From the NCBI RefSeq assembly GCF_004361815.1, contig NZ_SNWA01000001.1, positions 1,674,001 to 1,738,000 on the forward strand: a stretch of DNA of 64,000 nt, given 5' to 3'. The DNA comes from Paraburkholderia sp. BL10I2N1. GTDB lineage: Bacteria > Pseudomonadota > Gammaproteobacteria > Burkholderiales > Burkholderiaceae. Under the pieces are notes generated by a model. The model was not told where the DNA came from. It was given only the letters and a program-made list of their open reading frames with translations, and ran no database searches. The position numbers were made by a program, and so were the translations under genes. Shown here in pieces: positions 39,695 to 49,020 of the stretch (its first letter is position 1; each line of letters opens with the position of its first letter).

Positions 39695-40765
39695 TCAGGC
39701 GGCGTCGCGGTATTGGGTTGGCCATTTGCGCGGCTTGATGTCCGCCAGCGCCTGCGCGATTGCGGCGATGTGCTCCGGCGTCGTGCCGCAGCAGCCGCCC
39801 GCGATGTTCACCAGTCCCGCTTCGGCGAATTCCTTAAGCAAGCCGGACGTATCGGCGGGCAGCTCGTCGAAACCGGTGTCGCTCATCGGATTCGGCAGGC
39901 CAGCGTTCGGATAGCACGATACGTACGTGTCGCACAGCTTCGACAGTTCCGCGATGTACGGGCGCATCAGCGCCGCACCCAATGCGCAGTTCAGACCAAA
40001 GGTGAGCGGTCTCGCGTGGCGCAGCGAATTCCAGAACGCTTCGACCGTCTGCCCTGACAGGATCCGGCCCGACGCGTCGGTTACCGTGCCCGAGATCATG
40101 ATCGGCAGACGCTCGCCTGTGTTTTCGAACAGTTCGTCAAGAGCGAACAGGGCAGCTTTGGCGTTCAGCGTATCGAAGATCGTTTCGACGAGGAACAGAT
40201 CGACGCCGCCGTCTAGCAGCGCCTTCGCCTGCTCGTAATACGCGGTGCGCAGTTCGTCGAACGTCACGTTGCGAGCTGCCGGATCGTTCACGTCTGGAGA
40301 AATGCTCGCGGTCTTCGGCGTCGGTCCGATTGCGCCCGCAACGAAGCGCGGCTTGTCGGCTGTCGAGTATTTGTCACAGGCTGCGCGCGCGAGCCTTGCC
40401 GACTCGAGATTCATCTCGGCCGCAAGGCTCTCCATCCCGTAGTCGGCCTGCGCGACGGTCGTTGCACCGAACGTATTTGTTTCGACGATATCGGCGCCCG
40501 CCGCGAGATATTGTTCGTGGATCTCGCTGATGATCTGCGGCTGGGTGATCGATAGCAGTTCGTTGTTGCCCTTGATGTCGCGTGAAGAGTCTTTGAAACG
40601 CTCGCCGCGATAGCGCGCCTCGTCGAGCTTGTAGCGCTGGATCATCGTGCCCATCGCGCCGTCCAGGATCAGGATGCGCGACTTCAGAAGCGCGGGCAGC
40701 GTCGCGCCGCGTGTATAAGCGGCGCCGGGTCCGGCTGGAACAACGGATGGAGCAGGCTGGTTCAT
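39695..40765 (-). CDS. metH: Methionine synthase MetH, N-terminal piece (homocysteine-binding domain)
   Basis: A 356-aa homocysteine S-methyltransferase barrel starting at the ATG at 40765. The in-frame TTG at 40774 is an alternative. The three zinc-binding Cys are visible: one in GLNCALGA and two in AGGCCGT (near the C terminus). The N-terminal [16 protein letters not shown] and FGAT motifs match MetH rather than BHMT. Catalysis needs the partner ORF's B12 domain to donate the methyl group, so the two products must associate. The ORFs are 63 bp apart and co-oriented. Confidence 0.93.
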   Translation of the reverse strand: MNQPAPSVVPAGPGAAYTRGATLPALLKSRILILDGAMGTMIQRYKLDEARYRGERFKDSSRDIKGNNELLSITQPQIISEIHEQYLAAGADIVETNTFGATTVAQADYGMESLAAEMNLESARLARAACDKYSTADKPRFVAGAIGPTPKTASISPDVNDPAARNVTFDELRTAYYEQAKALLDGGVDLFLVETIFDTLNAKAALFALDELFENTGERLPIMISGTVTDASGRILSGQTVEAFWNSLRHARPLTFGLNCALGAALMRPYIAELSKLCDTYVSCYPNAGLPNPMSDTGFDELPADTSGLLKEFAEAGLVNIAGGCCGTTPEHIAAIAQALADIKPRKWPTQYRDAA

Positions 40766-40805
40766 GGCTGGCAAGGGCTTGCGCCGAAATATGCGGGAAA
40801 CTCGT

Positions 40806-40811
40806 CATTGT
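40806..40811 (-). promoter_or_regulatory. Candidate -10 box (TACAAT) of metH
   Basis: On the minus strand the hexamer tacaat lies 41 bp before the ATG at 40765, a good distance for a short leader. There is no convincing -35 box. I looked for and did not find a B12 or SAH riboswitch here. Confidence 0.3.
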
Positions 40812-40837
40812 AGCCGCAGCACGGCGGCTCCGCCCCG

Positions 40838-40866
40838 CCCGTGCCCGCATGGCGGGCGGGCACGGG
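40838..40866. repeat. GC-rich 11-bp hairpin between DUF3567 and metH
   Basis: cccgtgcccgc (40838-40848) and gcgggcacggg (40856-40866) are exact reverse complements around a 7-base loop. Downstream of the terminator of the DUF3567 gene, it may be a second 3' stem or part of the metH control region. Confidence 0.4.
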
Positions 40867-40887
40867 GTGTCGTTTGCGGGAATGCAA

Positions 40888-40922
40888 TAAAAACCCCCCG
40901 TCCGGCGTGCCGAACGGGGGTT
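40888..40922 (-). terminator. Intrinsic terminator of the DUF3567 gene
   Basis: On the minus strand aacccccgt and acggggggtt pair across a 12-base loop and are followed by tttttatt. It ends the DUF3567 transcript before metH. Confidence 0.8.
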
Positions 40923-40947
40923 CAGGGGGTGTCGCCAGGGCGACGTG

Positions 40948-41205
40948 TCAATGAAGGATGACCGGCTGATGCATCAGGCTGTCGAACTGTCCGAGGAATT
41001 CGTCTACTTCGTCGAGTGACGGCTCGTCTTCGATCAGCTTTTGCACATGTTCACGAAAACGCGCCGCCATTGCGCCGTCGATGTAGATTTCGCGCTGCAT
41101 GGTCTTGTCAACAATCTCGTAGCCACCGGAACGCATGGCGAGATGCCCGTCTTCGGGCGGAAACTCGACAACACAATAGTTGGGGCTGTTATAGATCATC
41201 TGCAT
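40948..41205 (-). CDS. DUF3567 domain protein
   Basis: An 85-aa protein of the DUF3567 family (MQMIYNSPNYCVVEFPPEDG...GGYEIVDKTMQREIYIDG). The start at 41205 has ataaggagtgtc upstream. Such short, beta-proteobacteria-restricted proteins have unknown function. An acidic C-terminal helix (about 60-80) suggests protein binding. It is not obviously in an operon: the terminator at 40888-40922 isolates it from metH and 123 bp separate it from the hydrolase gene upstream. Confidence 0.83.
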   Translation of the reverse strand: MQMIYNSPNYCVVEFPPEDGHLAMRSGGYEIVDKTMQREIYIDGAMAARFREHVQKLIEDEPSLDEVDEFLGQFDSLMHQPVILH

Positions 41206-41328
41206 GGCGACACTCCTTATATTTCCGTTGGCTCCTTGGCCGTTCCTGTGCCGTATATGGAGCATAGGGTTTGGAATTCAAGGGGTGGACCCGGAGTAAC
41301 GCGCATAGAAGAGGTCCGAATCTACAGT

Positions 41329-42117
41329 TTAGACCCCAGTTGCAAGAAACGTTTCAAGTAATGCGGCAAAACGATGCGATTGTTCGATCGGCGCCAGGTG
41401 GGCGGCGTCGAGCAGTTCGAAACGGCTTCCGGGAATGGCATTTGCGATGGCTTCCGTGACGGAGGGCGGTATGCCTGTGTCGTGGCGGCCTGCAACCACG
41501 AGAGCGGGCACCCGGATGGCATTGGCCATCTCGCGTACGTCGAAATCGCGCAGGGCCTCGCAGGCGAGTGCATACCCCTGCGGCGATGTGCGCAGCAGGA
41601 CATCGCGGATCTGTTCGACCGCTTCCGGATGCGATGTCTGAAAATCGGACGTGAGCCAGCGGTCAAGCGTCGCGGGCGCAAGCGCGGTCATGCCGTCGCA
41701 GCGCGCCGCGGCCGCGCGCTGATCCCATATCGCGCGGCCTTCGGGTGGTGTGCCGCTTGATGTGTCAGCGAGCGTCAGGGTGTCGACGCGCGCCGGGTAA
41801 TCGAGCGCGAACTGCTGCCCGATCATGCCGCCCATCGACATGCCGACGAGATGGGTATGCGGCGCGCCAAGTGCGTCGAGTAGCGCGGCGAGATCGCGGG
41901 ACAGATCGGCAACGCTAAACGGCCGGTCGGGAACCGCTGTTGCGCCGTGTCCACGCACATCGTAGCGAAGCACGGTGAAATCGTCGCGGAAGTAGCCCGC
42001 GAGCTGGTCCCAGATCGACAGGTCGCCGCCGAGCTGGTGAATGAAAGTCAGCCAGGGGCCGCCGCCCTCGTTGCTCAGCACATATCGGGTCTCGATGCCG
42101 TTGATGTCTAGTTGCAT
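41329..42117 (-). CDS. 3-oxoadipate enol-lactonase-like alpha/beta hydrolase
   Basis: A 262-aa alpha/beta hydrolase with Ser94 (GMSMGG), Asp213 (GRHDT) and His240 (AAHLAPIE) as triad. The overall motif order, including HQLGGDLSIWDQL and RYDVRGHG, matches PcaD, which opens the lactone of 3-oxoadipate in the protocatechuate pathway. No other pca gene is present, so a related role in aromatic or lactone hydrolysis cannot be excluded. It is a lone minus-strand gene. Confidence 0.78.
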   Translation of the reverse strand: MQLDINGIETRYVLSNEGGGPWLTFIHQLGGDLSIWDQLAGYFRDDFTVLRYDVRGHGATAVPDRPFSVADLSRDLAALLDALGAPHTHLVGMSMGGMIGQQFALDYPARVDTLTLADTSSGTPPEGRAIWDQRAAAARCDGMTALAPATLDRWLTSDFQTSHPEAVEQIRDVLLRTSPQGYALACEALRDFDVREMANAIRVPALVVAGRHDTGIPPSVTEAIANAIPGSRFELLDAAHLAPIEQSHRFAALLETFLATGV

Positions 42118-42263
42118 GCTGGCTCCATCAGAAATGACACGGTGGAAGAGCCGTTTGCGGCTCGCAGGCGAGCTCGGCCGTGAAGCTGCAAACGGGTGCT
42201 GCTCATCGTGCGAGTGACGGATTGCGCAGAAGTTTCGGCACTCGAATGAAGCGCCGGTTCTGT

Positions 42264-43436
42264 TCAGGGCTTTTCGGGCGCGTTGTCGGGCTGAGTGGCG
42301 CTGTCGTCAGTGGCGCTGTCCGTGTTGCCGCTTGAATCCGCCGGCGCAAGCTTTCCGCGCCAGACAAGCTCGACCTGCGTACCGTTCGGTTCGGTTTGCA
42401 GGATCCGCGCCGGCAACCAGCCGAGCGACGGCGCGAGCCATACGTCGATACGCCGGCGGTCGCCTTCGTGGCGCGGCAGGCGCATGAAATGGCGCGCATC
42501 GACAAAGCCTCCCGGGATGCGAAGCGTTTCATCGCCAACTGTCTCGATCGGCCAGATTTCGCCGCTGTCGTTGTCGGCGACATAGAACTCGCGCGTGACG
42601 CCCGGCTTGTATGCGCCCGGATCGCCGCGCACCAGACTGGCGAGCTGCATGACCATACTGAAGCGGTCCTGCGCACCGTCGGGCAGCGCGAGCGTGGCAG
42701 GTGTGCGCGTGAACGCGATCTGCTTTGCGGTGCGGTTGAAGATCGTCACGTCTTCCGCGCGATGCCCGCGCTTTTCAATGTACTGATCAGGCGCGATGCC
42801 GAAAGCGTCGACATGGCCATGACTCGAATAGCTGAAGGTGCCGACGAACGGCAGAGGGACGGAAACGATCATCTCGTAGGTCTGTCCGTCGCTCGTCCAG
42901 TGGATCGTACCCGGCTGGTTACGGACGCCGTTGTAGAACGTGTCGTACTGCAGATCGCCTGAGGGCGGTACGGAAAGTTTCACCCCGGGCGATGCCTGTG
43001 CAGCCTTCACGTCTTCACCCGCGTTCGAGGCCGCAGCAGGTGTGGCGGCGGCTTCAGGTGCGGAAGCTGCCGCAGATGCCGCGTCCACAGCCGCTCTTGC
43101 GGATTGTGGGGCGTCCGGGCGCGTAGCCGTGAGCACGTGTTCGCTGCGTGGGCGCACGGCTCTCGCGTGCGTCGCTGTGTGTGGGCGCGGCGCCTCGCTG
43201 GCGAGCGTCTGCTCGACGCGTTCGGGCTTCAGAAGCGCTACCTGCACCGGCGCGTGTTCGGCGTCGAGCGGTTGAGCAGCGTCGCGGTGACGCTCGACCC
43301 ATTGCGCCGCGACCCAGTGTAGCGCGACCACGACGGCGAGTACGACGCCCCAGCGCCACGCGCGCACGCCTCGGCGCGCGCGCGGATTGACGCGGAGCGT
43401 GAGGTCGGAACGACGGGCGACAGACTGGGACGACAT
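42264..43436 (-). CDS. DUF3108 domain membrane-anchored protein
   Basis: A 390-aa protein with a short basic cytosolic N terminus, one membrane helix (about 27-44, WRWGVVLAVVVALHWVA), a long low-complexity Ala/Pro/Glu linker (about 45-150) and a periplasmic beta-rich DUF3108 domain (about 155-350; Tyr/Asn-rich and SYSSHGHVDAFG). DUF3108 proteins resemble outer-membrane lipid-binding or lipoprotein-chaperone barrels. Function is not established. A Ser/Asp/Thr-rich tail ends the protein. Confidence 0.78.
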   Translation of the reverse strand: MSSQSVARRSDLTLRVNPRARRGVRAWRWGVVLAVVVALHWVAAQWVERHRDAAQPLDAEHAPVQVALLKPERVEQTLASEAPRPHTATHARAVRPRSEHVLTATRPDAPQSARAAVDAASAAASAPEAAATPAAASNAGEDVKAAQASPGVKLSVPPSGDLQYDTFYNGVRNQPGTIHWTSDGQTYEMIVSVPLPFVGTFSYSSHGHVDAFGIAPDQYIEKRGHRAEDVTIFNRTAKQIAFTRTPATLALPDGAQDRFSMVMQLASLVRGDPGAYKPGVTREFYVADNDSGEIWPIETVGDETLRIPGGFVDARHFMRLPRHEGDRRRIDVWLAPSLGWLPARILQTEPNGTQVELVWRGKLAPADSSGNTDSATDDSATQPDNAPEKP

Positions 43437-43613
43437 CGGAAAGACGTAGCGCCTGTTACGAGGAAAGCGGTGAATGAGTGAAGTGGCACATGGGGCGGAG
43501 CTTTTGTCGACTATCGTGGTTCAGCGAACCGTTTCGACAGCAACGCAACTGACGATGTTCCGTCATGTGACTGTCAAGTGTTAACGGTGCGCCGCTTTGC
43601 TCCGTGACATCCG

Positions 43614-44516
43614 TCACATAGGCTCACGCGGCGTTGCACTGTAACCCAGTTCATATGAAAGCTTCTGCGCGCACTCACGCATCGCCGTGTCGATCGTGCC
43701 GTCCCAACGGATATCGAACGAACCCTCATGCCCTAGCGCAATCAGCCCCAGCGCAAGGTCGCCCGTCGAATCGAAAACAGGCATGCAGAACGCGTGAATA
43801 GTGGGCAGCAGCATGCCTTCGACGCGCGCGGCCTCGTGGACCCGCACGTTCGCGAGCAGCGTTTCGACTTCTTCCGGCGTGCGCGGGGCGTTGGCATAAG
43901 ACGCCTGGTGCGAATCGGCGAGCTCGCGTTCGATCATCGCGCCTGTCTTGCTACGTGGCAGGTACGCAGCGAACAGCAGGCCGGTAGCCGAGCTGAGCAA
44001 CGGCATGACGTCGCCGAGCTTGAGCGATGCCTTCGCCGGATGGCTCGATTCCATCCAGTGAACCACCGTCGGCCCCTGATTGCCCCACACCGCGATGCCG
44101 ACAGTGAGATCGAGCCGGTCGCGCAGTTCGGCAAGTGCGATACGGGCGAGCTTCACGCCATCGACGCGTGCCAGTCGCGCAAGGCCAAGCTGGAGCGCGA
44201 AGCCGCCGAGTTCATAACGTCCCGAGAGCGGATCCTGCGACACCACACCGAGCCGCAGGAAACTGACCAGATAGCGGTGCGCCTTCGCCGGGCTCATACC
44301 CGCGCGTTGGGCAAGGTCGCGCAACATCATGGCACGCGGTTCGTTCGTCAGCACTTCGAGCAGGCGAAAGCCGACTTCGATCGACTGGATGCCGGAGCGC
44401 AGTTTTTCTTCGCCGGCTTCCTCGCGCTCGTCGTCAGAGGGTTCGATGGCGTCGACTTCGGCCGGTTCAGGTGAGCTGGGGTCGGGGTGGGTGCCGGAGC
44501 GTGCAAGTGAAGGCAT
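43614..44516 (-). CDS. IclR family transcriptional regulator
   Basis: A 300-aa regulator starting at ATG 44516. A TTG at 44522 is possible. An acidic 35-residue N-terminal tail precedes an IclR HTH (about 45-105, with MLRDLAQRAGMSPAKAHRYLVSF at the recognition helix) and a GAF-like IclR effector domain (about 120-290). IclR proteins sense aromatic or central metabolites. The gene is divergent from an FAH-family gene across a 12-bp tandem repeat. The homogentisate-type ring-cleavage products handled by FAH enzymes would be one candidate effector class. Confidence 0.88.
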   Translation of the reverse strand: MPSLARSGTHPDPSSPEPAEVDAIEPSDDEREEAGEEKLRSGIQSIEVGFRLLEVLTNEPRAMMLRDLAQRAGMSPAKAHRYLVSFLRLGVVSQDPLSGRYELGGFALQLGLARLARVDGVKLARIALAELRDRLDLTVGIAVWGNQGPTVVHWMESSHPAKASLKLGDVMPLLSSATGLLFAAYLPRSKTGAMIERELADSHQASYANAPRTPEEVETLLANVRVHEAARVEGMLLPTIHAFCMPVFDSTGDLALGLIALGHEGSFDIRWDGTIDTAMRECAQKLSYELGYSATPREPM

Positions 44517-44601
44517 GGACAAGGCGCGTCATGCGCGAGCGATGAAACGTGAACGGGGCAACGATCTGGCAGCGTCGGGACGACCCAGGTGCCCGATAAA
44601 T

Positions 44602-44661
44602 GGGCAACTAAGCGGGCAACTAAGCGGGCAACTAAGCGGGCACCCAGGCGGGCACCCGAAG
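44602..44661 (+). repeat. 12-bp tandem repeat, three exact copies plus two diverged
   Basis: gggcaactaagc occurs exactly at 44602, 44614 and 44626, followed by gggcacccaggc (44638) and gggcacccgaag (44650). The array lies between the iclR start and the FAH gene. Slipped-strand change of copy number could alter the spacing of the divergent promoters. Confidence 0.85.
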
Positions 44662-44796
44662 TCGCAACGACGGCGCAACCAGTACGGCAACTAACGGGGC
44701 AGCACCATCGCTCCAGAAGGGACAGGTTTGGGCCGCACCGATTCACCATCGTAGAATAGATTCCTTCTAACGTCATCCACACCGCTTACTTCCCCT

Positions 44797-45789
44797 ATGA
44801 AACTTGCCACGCTGAAGGACGGCACACGCGACGGTCAGCTGATCGTCGTGTCCCGCGACCTGCACATTGCGGCGATCGCCGATGCGATCGCGCCGACGCT
44901 GCAGCGCGTCCTCGACGACTGGACGTTCTACGCGCCGCAACTGATCGATCTGTACGACGCGCTCAACCAGGGGCGTGCCCGCAATGCCTTCGCGTTTGAC
45001 GCGAAGGCCTGCATGGCACCGCTGCCGCGGGCGTTCCAGTGGGCCGACAGCTCGTCGTATGTGAACCACGTCGAACTGGTGCGCCGCGCGCGCGGCGCGG
45101 AGATGCCGCCTGAATTCTGGACCGACCCGCTGATGTACCAGGGCGGCAGCGACGACTTCATGGGACCGAAGGACGACATTGTCTGCGCGTCCGAGGCGTT
45201 CGGCATCGACTTCGAAGCGGAGGTCGCCGTCATCACCGGCGATATACGAATGGGCGCAACGCCCGACCAGGCCTTGAAGGGCGTGCGTCTCGTGACACTC
45301 GCAAACGACGTCTCGCTGCGCAATCTGATTCCCGCCGAACTTGCGAAGGGCTTTGGATTTTTCCAGAGCAAGCCGGCCACGTCGTTCGCGCCGGTTGCGG
45401 TGACGCCCGACGAGCTCGCCGGGCACTGGCGCGAAGGCCGCGTGCACCGGCCGATGATCGTGCACTGGAACGGCAAAAAGGTCGGCCAACCGGATGCCGG
45501 CACCGACATGGTGTTCCACTTCGGCCAGCTCATCGCGCACGCAGTGAAGACGCGCAATGTGCGGGCCGGGACGATCGTCGGTTCGGGCACGGTTTCGAAC
45601 AAGGACGCAAAGCGCGGCTACTGCTGTATCGCCGAGAAGCGCTGCCTCGAGACGATCGAGCACGGTGCGCCGCAGACGGAGTTCATGAAGTACGGCGATA
45701 CGGTGAAGATCGAAATGTTCGATGAAGCGGGCAAGTCGATCTTCGGCTCGATCGAGCAGGCTGTCGCGCCGCTCGACGGCGCGCATTGA
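44797..45789 (+). CDS. Fumarylacetoacetate hydrolase family protein
   Basis: A 330-aa FAH-superfamily enzyme. The N-terminal 75 residues form the small beta domain. The catalytic metal/acid residues are in the FEAEVAVITG segment (two acidic residues) and the KDIGF-like DDIVCASEAF..., with the NDVSLRN helix and the C-terminal GTIVGSGTVSNKD following. FAH-family enzymes cleave C-C bonds of acylpyruvates, as in fumarylacetoacetate in tyrosine or homogentisate degradation. Length fits the bacterial 330-aa group. It is controlled perhaps by the divergent IclR protein. Confidence 0.85.
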   Translation: MKLATLKDGTRDGQLIVVSRDLHIAAIADAIAPTLQRVLDDWTFYAPQLIDLYDALNQGRARNAFAFDAKACMAPLPRAFQWADSSSYVNHVELVRRARGAEMPPEFWTDPLMYQGGSDDFMGPKDDIVCASEAFGIDFEAEVAVITGDIRMGATPDQALKGVRLVTLANDVSLRNLIPAELAKGFGFFQSKPATSFAPVAVTPDELAGHWREGRVHRPMIVHWNGKKVGQPDAGTDMVFHFGQLIAHAVKTRNVRAGTIVGSGTVSNKDAKRGYCCIAEKRCLETIEHGAPQTEFMKYGDTVKIEMFDEAGKSIFGSIEQAVAPLDGAH

Positions 45790-45975
45790 GGTCGGACCGG
45801 GCGGACCCTCCGATTGCCGGACGGCGCCTGCCAGGAGGGTTTCGCCCGATTCCGCAGCGCGCCCGCGCGTCTAAACTGACGGACGCGTGGCACGTACGGG
45901 CCGCGCAGGCATCGAGTCCCCAGCGGGAAGGGGGCAGCAGGAAAAAGAACAGATTGCCACGGAGAGGAGCCTTGC

Positions 45976-47196
45976 ATGCTGCGATTCCGGTCGTCCATTC
46001 CCGAGCCTGGGCGTCCCAGAACATTGACGCTCCACGCACTCACACCGCAGCGGCTGGTGGCGCTCGTGGCCTTTGCATTCTGCGCTGCGCTGCCGGGCGT
46101 CTCGCTCGCGCAGGTGAAGATCGGGCTGGTGCTGTCGCTGACCGGTCCGGCTGCTTCGCTCGGCATTCCCGCGCGCGACACGGTCGCGCTTCTGCCAAAG
46201 GAAATGGCGGGCCAGAAAATCGAGTACCTCGTGCTCGACGACGCTTCGGACACCACCCAGGCCGTCCAGAATACGAAGAAGCTGATCTCCGAGGAGCACG
46301 TCGACGCAATCATCGGTTCGTCGACCACGCCGAACACGCTCGCGATGATCGACGTCGTTGCCGAAGGCCAGACGCCGACGATTTCGCTGGCATCGTCGGC
46401 GAAGATCATCGAACCGGTCGACGCAAAACGCCACTGGATGTTCAAGACTCCACAGACCGACGCGATGATGGCCTCGGCGATAGCCGAGCACGCGAGCGAA
46501 CACGGCGTGAAGACGATGGCCTACATTGGCCAGGCCGACGCGCTCGGCGACACGTTCTACGCCGAAGTCGCGAAGTTCGCGCAGCTGCGTGGCATCAACC
46601 TGGTGGCGAACGAGCGCTTCAATCGCACCGACCCGAGCGTCACCGGGCAGATCCTGAAGATCATGTCGGCCAATCCCGATGCGGTCGTCGTGGGCGCCGC
46701 GGGCACGCCTGCCGCGTTGCCGCCGAAGACGCTGAAGTCGCGCGGCTATAAAGGCTTGATCTATCACAACCACGGCGTGGGCAATAACGACTTCCTGCGC
46801 GTCTGTGGCGCGGACTGCAACGGCACGTTCCTGCCAGCGAGCCCGGTGCTGGTTGCCGCCCAGCTGCCCGAGGATCACCCGGCAAAGCGCCTCGCGCTCG
46901 ACTACATCTCGCGCTTCGAGGCGTTGCACGGTGCGGGCAGCGTATCGGCGTTCGGCTCCTACACCTGGGATGCTGGCCTGCTGCTCGGCACCGCGGTGCC
47001 GATCGCGCTCATGGCCGCCGCGCCGGGTACGTCTGAATTCCGTCAGGCTCTGCGCGATGCGCTCGAGGCGACACGCGGTCTGGCGACCTCCAACGGCATC
47101 GTCAACATGAGCATGACGGATCACCTCGGACTCGATCAGCGTGCCCGTGTGATGGTGCAGATTCGCGAAGGGAAATGGGTTTATCAGGCGCGCTAA
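45976..47196 (+). CDS. Branched-chain amino-acid-type ABC transporter solute-binding protein
   Basis: A 406-aa periplasmic binding protein of the LivJ/LivK family (Peripla_BP_6). Signal peptide about 1-45 (long n-region, core LVALVAFAFCAALPGVSLA|Q). The start at 45976 has gagaggagcc upstream. The hydrophobic-ligand pocket motif DDASDTTQAVQNTKKL and the IIGSSTTPNTLA hinge are conserved. One Cys pair (RVCGADCNG) could form a disulfide. The permease and ATPase genes are absent here, so it is an orphan. A 90-bp gap separates it from the crotonase gene. Confidence 0.88.
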   Translation: MLRFRSSIPEPGRPRTLTLHALTPQRLVALVAFAFCAALPGVSLAQVKIGLVLSLTGPAASLGIPARDTVALLPKEMAGQKIEYLVLDDASDTTQAVQNTKKLISEEHVDAIIGSSTTPNTLAMIDVVAEGQTPTISLASSAKIIEPVDAKRHWMFKTPQTDAMMASAIAEHASEHGVKTMAYIGQADALGDTFYAEVAKFAQLRGINLVANERFNRTDPSVTGQILKIMSANPDAVVVGAAGTPAALPPKTLKSRGYKGLIYHNHGVGNNDFLRVCGADCNGTFLPASPVLVAAQLPEDHPAKRLALDYISRFEALHGAGSVSAFGSYTWDAGLLLGTAVPIALMAAAPGTSEFRQALRDALEATRGLATSNGIVNMSMTDHLGLDQRARVMVQIREGKWVYQAR

Positions 47197-47285
47197 AGTG
47201 TGCAATCAAGCGCGCCGCCGTTTGCAGCATGCCGCGGGCCGCGGCGTTACTTTGAGTCACGAATCGTTCTACCGGATCGACTGCC

Positions 47286-48131
47286 ATGTCTCACGAATCA
47301 CCCACCACTAACCCTGCCTTTTACGCCGGCTATCACGCGCTGCGTCTCAGGCATCATCCGCACGGCATTCTTGAAATCGTCATGAGCGGGGAGGGCGCGA
47401 ACAGGAGCGGCCTCGCCACCGCCGACGCGCGAATGCACCGCGAACTGGCCGATATCTGGCGCGACATCGATCGCGACCCGCACACGCGCGTCGCGGTGAT
47501 TCGCGGGGAAGGCAAGGGCTTTTCGGCGGGCGGCGATCTGCATCTGGTCGAGCAGATGGCCACCGATTTCGACGTGCGCACGCGCGTCTGGCGCGAGGCG
47601 CGCGATCTCGTCTACAACGTGATCAACTGCAGCAAGCCGGTGGTGTCGGCGATCCACGGCCCGGCGGTCGGCGCGGGTCTCGTCGCCGGACTGCTCGCGG
47701 ATATCTCGATCGCGGCGAAAACGGCGCGGATCATCGACGGCCATACCCGCCTCGGCGTCGCCGCCGGCGATCACGCAGCGATCGTCTGGCCGCTCCTGTG
47801 CGGGATGGCGAAGGCCAAGTACTACCTGATGCTGTGCGAGCCGGTGAGCGGCGAAGAGGCGGAGCGCATCGGGCTGGTGTCGCTTGCCGTCGACGAAAAC
47901 GATCTGCTGCCGAAGGCCTTCGAAGTGGCCCAGAAGTTGGCGGGCGGTTCGCAGACGGCGATCCGCTGGACCAAGTACGCGTTGAACAACTGGCTGCGCT
48001 CGGCGGGGCCGACGTTCGACACATCGCTCGCGCTCGAATTCATGGGCTTCGCCGGACCTGACGTGCGCGAAGGCGTGAGTTCGCTGCGCGAGCGGCGCGC
48101 GCCCGACTTCAAGGGCGGTGATCCGTTCTGA
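47286..48131 (+). CDS. Enoyl-CoA hydratase/isomerase (crotonase) family protein, atypical active site
   Basis: A 281-aa crotonase-fold protein. The first oxyanion segment [12 protein letters not shown] (74-85) and the second [12 protein letters not shown] (124-135) are conserved and place the acyl-CoA thioester. The two hydratase glutamates are missing: by alignment to the classical GGGCELA...D and QPEI blocks, Val133 replaces the first and His153 the second. It may therefore use other chemistry (hydrolase, isomerase or decarboxylase) or an unusual substrate. It is 90 bp after a Liv-type binding protein and 82 bp before PhaM. Confidence 0.82.
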   Translation: MSHESPTTNPAFYAGYHALRLRHHPHGILEIVMSGEGANRSGLATADARMHRELADIWRDIDRDPHTRVAVIRGEGKGFSAGGDLHLVEQMATDFDVRTRVWREARDLVYNVINCSKPVVSAIHGPAVGAGLVAGLLADISIAAKTARIIDGHTRLGVAAGDHAAIVWPLLCGMAKAKYYLMLCEPVSGEEAERIGLVSLAVDENDLLPKAFEVAQKLAGGSQTAIRWTKYALNNWLRSAGPTFDTSLALEFMGFAGPDVREGVSSLRERRAPDFKGGDPF

Positions 48132-48213
48132 TGCGTGCGCGGTATGATCAGATGAAACGGATGGCGAGTGCTGTCGCGCGTCGTCCAAACCCTACCGGTG
48201 CGAGGAGAAAACC

Positions 48214-49020
48214 ATGACCGATACACCCGGCACGACGCCGCCTTTTCCCGGCTTTGCTGGTTTCCCGCCAGCCGAATTGCTTGACCGCATGTGGGACATG
48301 ATGCGGCTCACGCCTTTCGGTTCGGCGTTTCCCGGCGCGCAGCCGGGTGGTGCGCAAGGCCTTGGGCCATCGCTGTCGATGATGTCCGACATGATGGCGC
48401 CGCTCACGAACGTCGAGGAGCTCGACAAGCGCATCACCGACATGCGCGCCGTCGAGCAGTGGCTCAAGCTGAATCTGAACATGCTGCAGTCGGCGATCCA
48501 GGCGCTGGAAGTACAGCGTGCGACGCTGGCCACGCTGCGCGCGTTCGGCGCCTTTGCGCAGACGTCGATGAGCGCGCCTGCGGCAGCGTCGGCAGCAACA
48601 TCGACGCCTTCGTGGATGTCGCGCACAGAAGCGCCCGCAGCGCCTGCCGCCGGGCAGGCTGCGCCTGAGGCCGAGCCGGGCGAGACCAACGAAACGGGCA
48701 GTGCGACGGAAGTGCCCACCTTCGATACTTCGGCGTGGTGGAGTCTTTTGCAGTCGCAGTTCAACCAGCTGGCGCAGTTCGCGATGGCCCAGACCCCGGC
48801 ACCTGGTGCGACCGCCACGGCCGAAGACATTGCCGAAGCCGCAGAAGGGCCGGACGGTCCCGAGGCATCTGGGGCGGCTAAAGCGCCCCGCGCAGCGGAC
48901 GCTTCCGTCGCGAAAAAGTCTGCTGCCGCGAAACGCCCTGCTACGAAGCGCGCACCATCGGCAAAGAGTAGTACCGGCACGAGCGCCGTGAAGAAAGCAG
49001 TCCCATCCTCCGGGGCATGA
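48214..49020 (+). CDS. phaM: PhaM, polyhydroxyalkanoate granule regulator
   Basis: A 268-aa protein matching PhaM. The Pro/Gly-rich N terminus with [13 protein letters not shown] and the [15 protein letters not shown] segment bind PHA synthase. A helical middle is followed by Ala/Pro/Glu-rich linkers and a C-terminal Ala/Lys/Pro tail ([18 protein letters not shown]) that binds DNA. PhaM links PHB granules to the nucleoid and activates PhaC. The start at 48214 has cgaggagaaaacc upstream. There is no phaC in the window. Confidence is high on the fold, less on the exact partner in this strain. Confidence 0.85.
   Translation: MTDTPGTTPPFPGFAGFPPAELLDRMWDMMRLTPFGSAFPGAQPGGAQGLGPSLSMMSDMMAPLTNVEELDKRITDMRAVEQWLKLNLNMLQSAIQALEVQRATLATLRAFGAFAQTSMSAPAAASAATSTPSWMSRTEAPAAPAAGQAAPEAEPGETNETGSATEVPTFDTSAWWSLLQSQFNQLAQFAMAQTPAPGATATAEDIAEAAEGPDGPEASGAAKAPRAADASVAKKSAAAKRPATKRAPSAKSSTGTSAVKKAVPSSGA

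Noticed and set aside
40770..40890. SAH or B12 riboswitch before metH
   Set aside because: I searched the leader for the conserved cores and found only GC-rich hairpins; the space is also short.
45871..47205. 444-aa ORF on the minus strand
   Set aside because: Antisense to the Liv-type binding protein gene, with the composition of a shadow frame.
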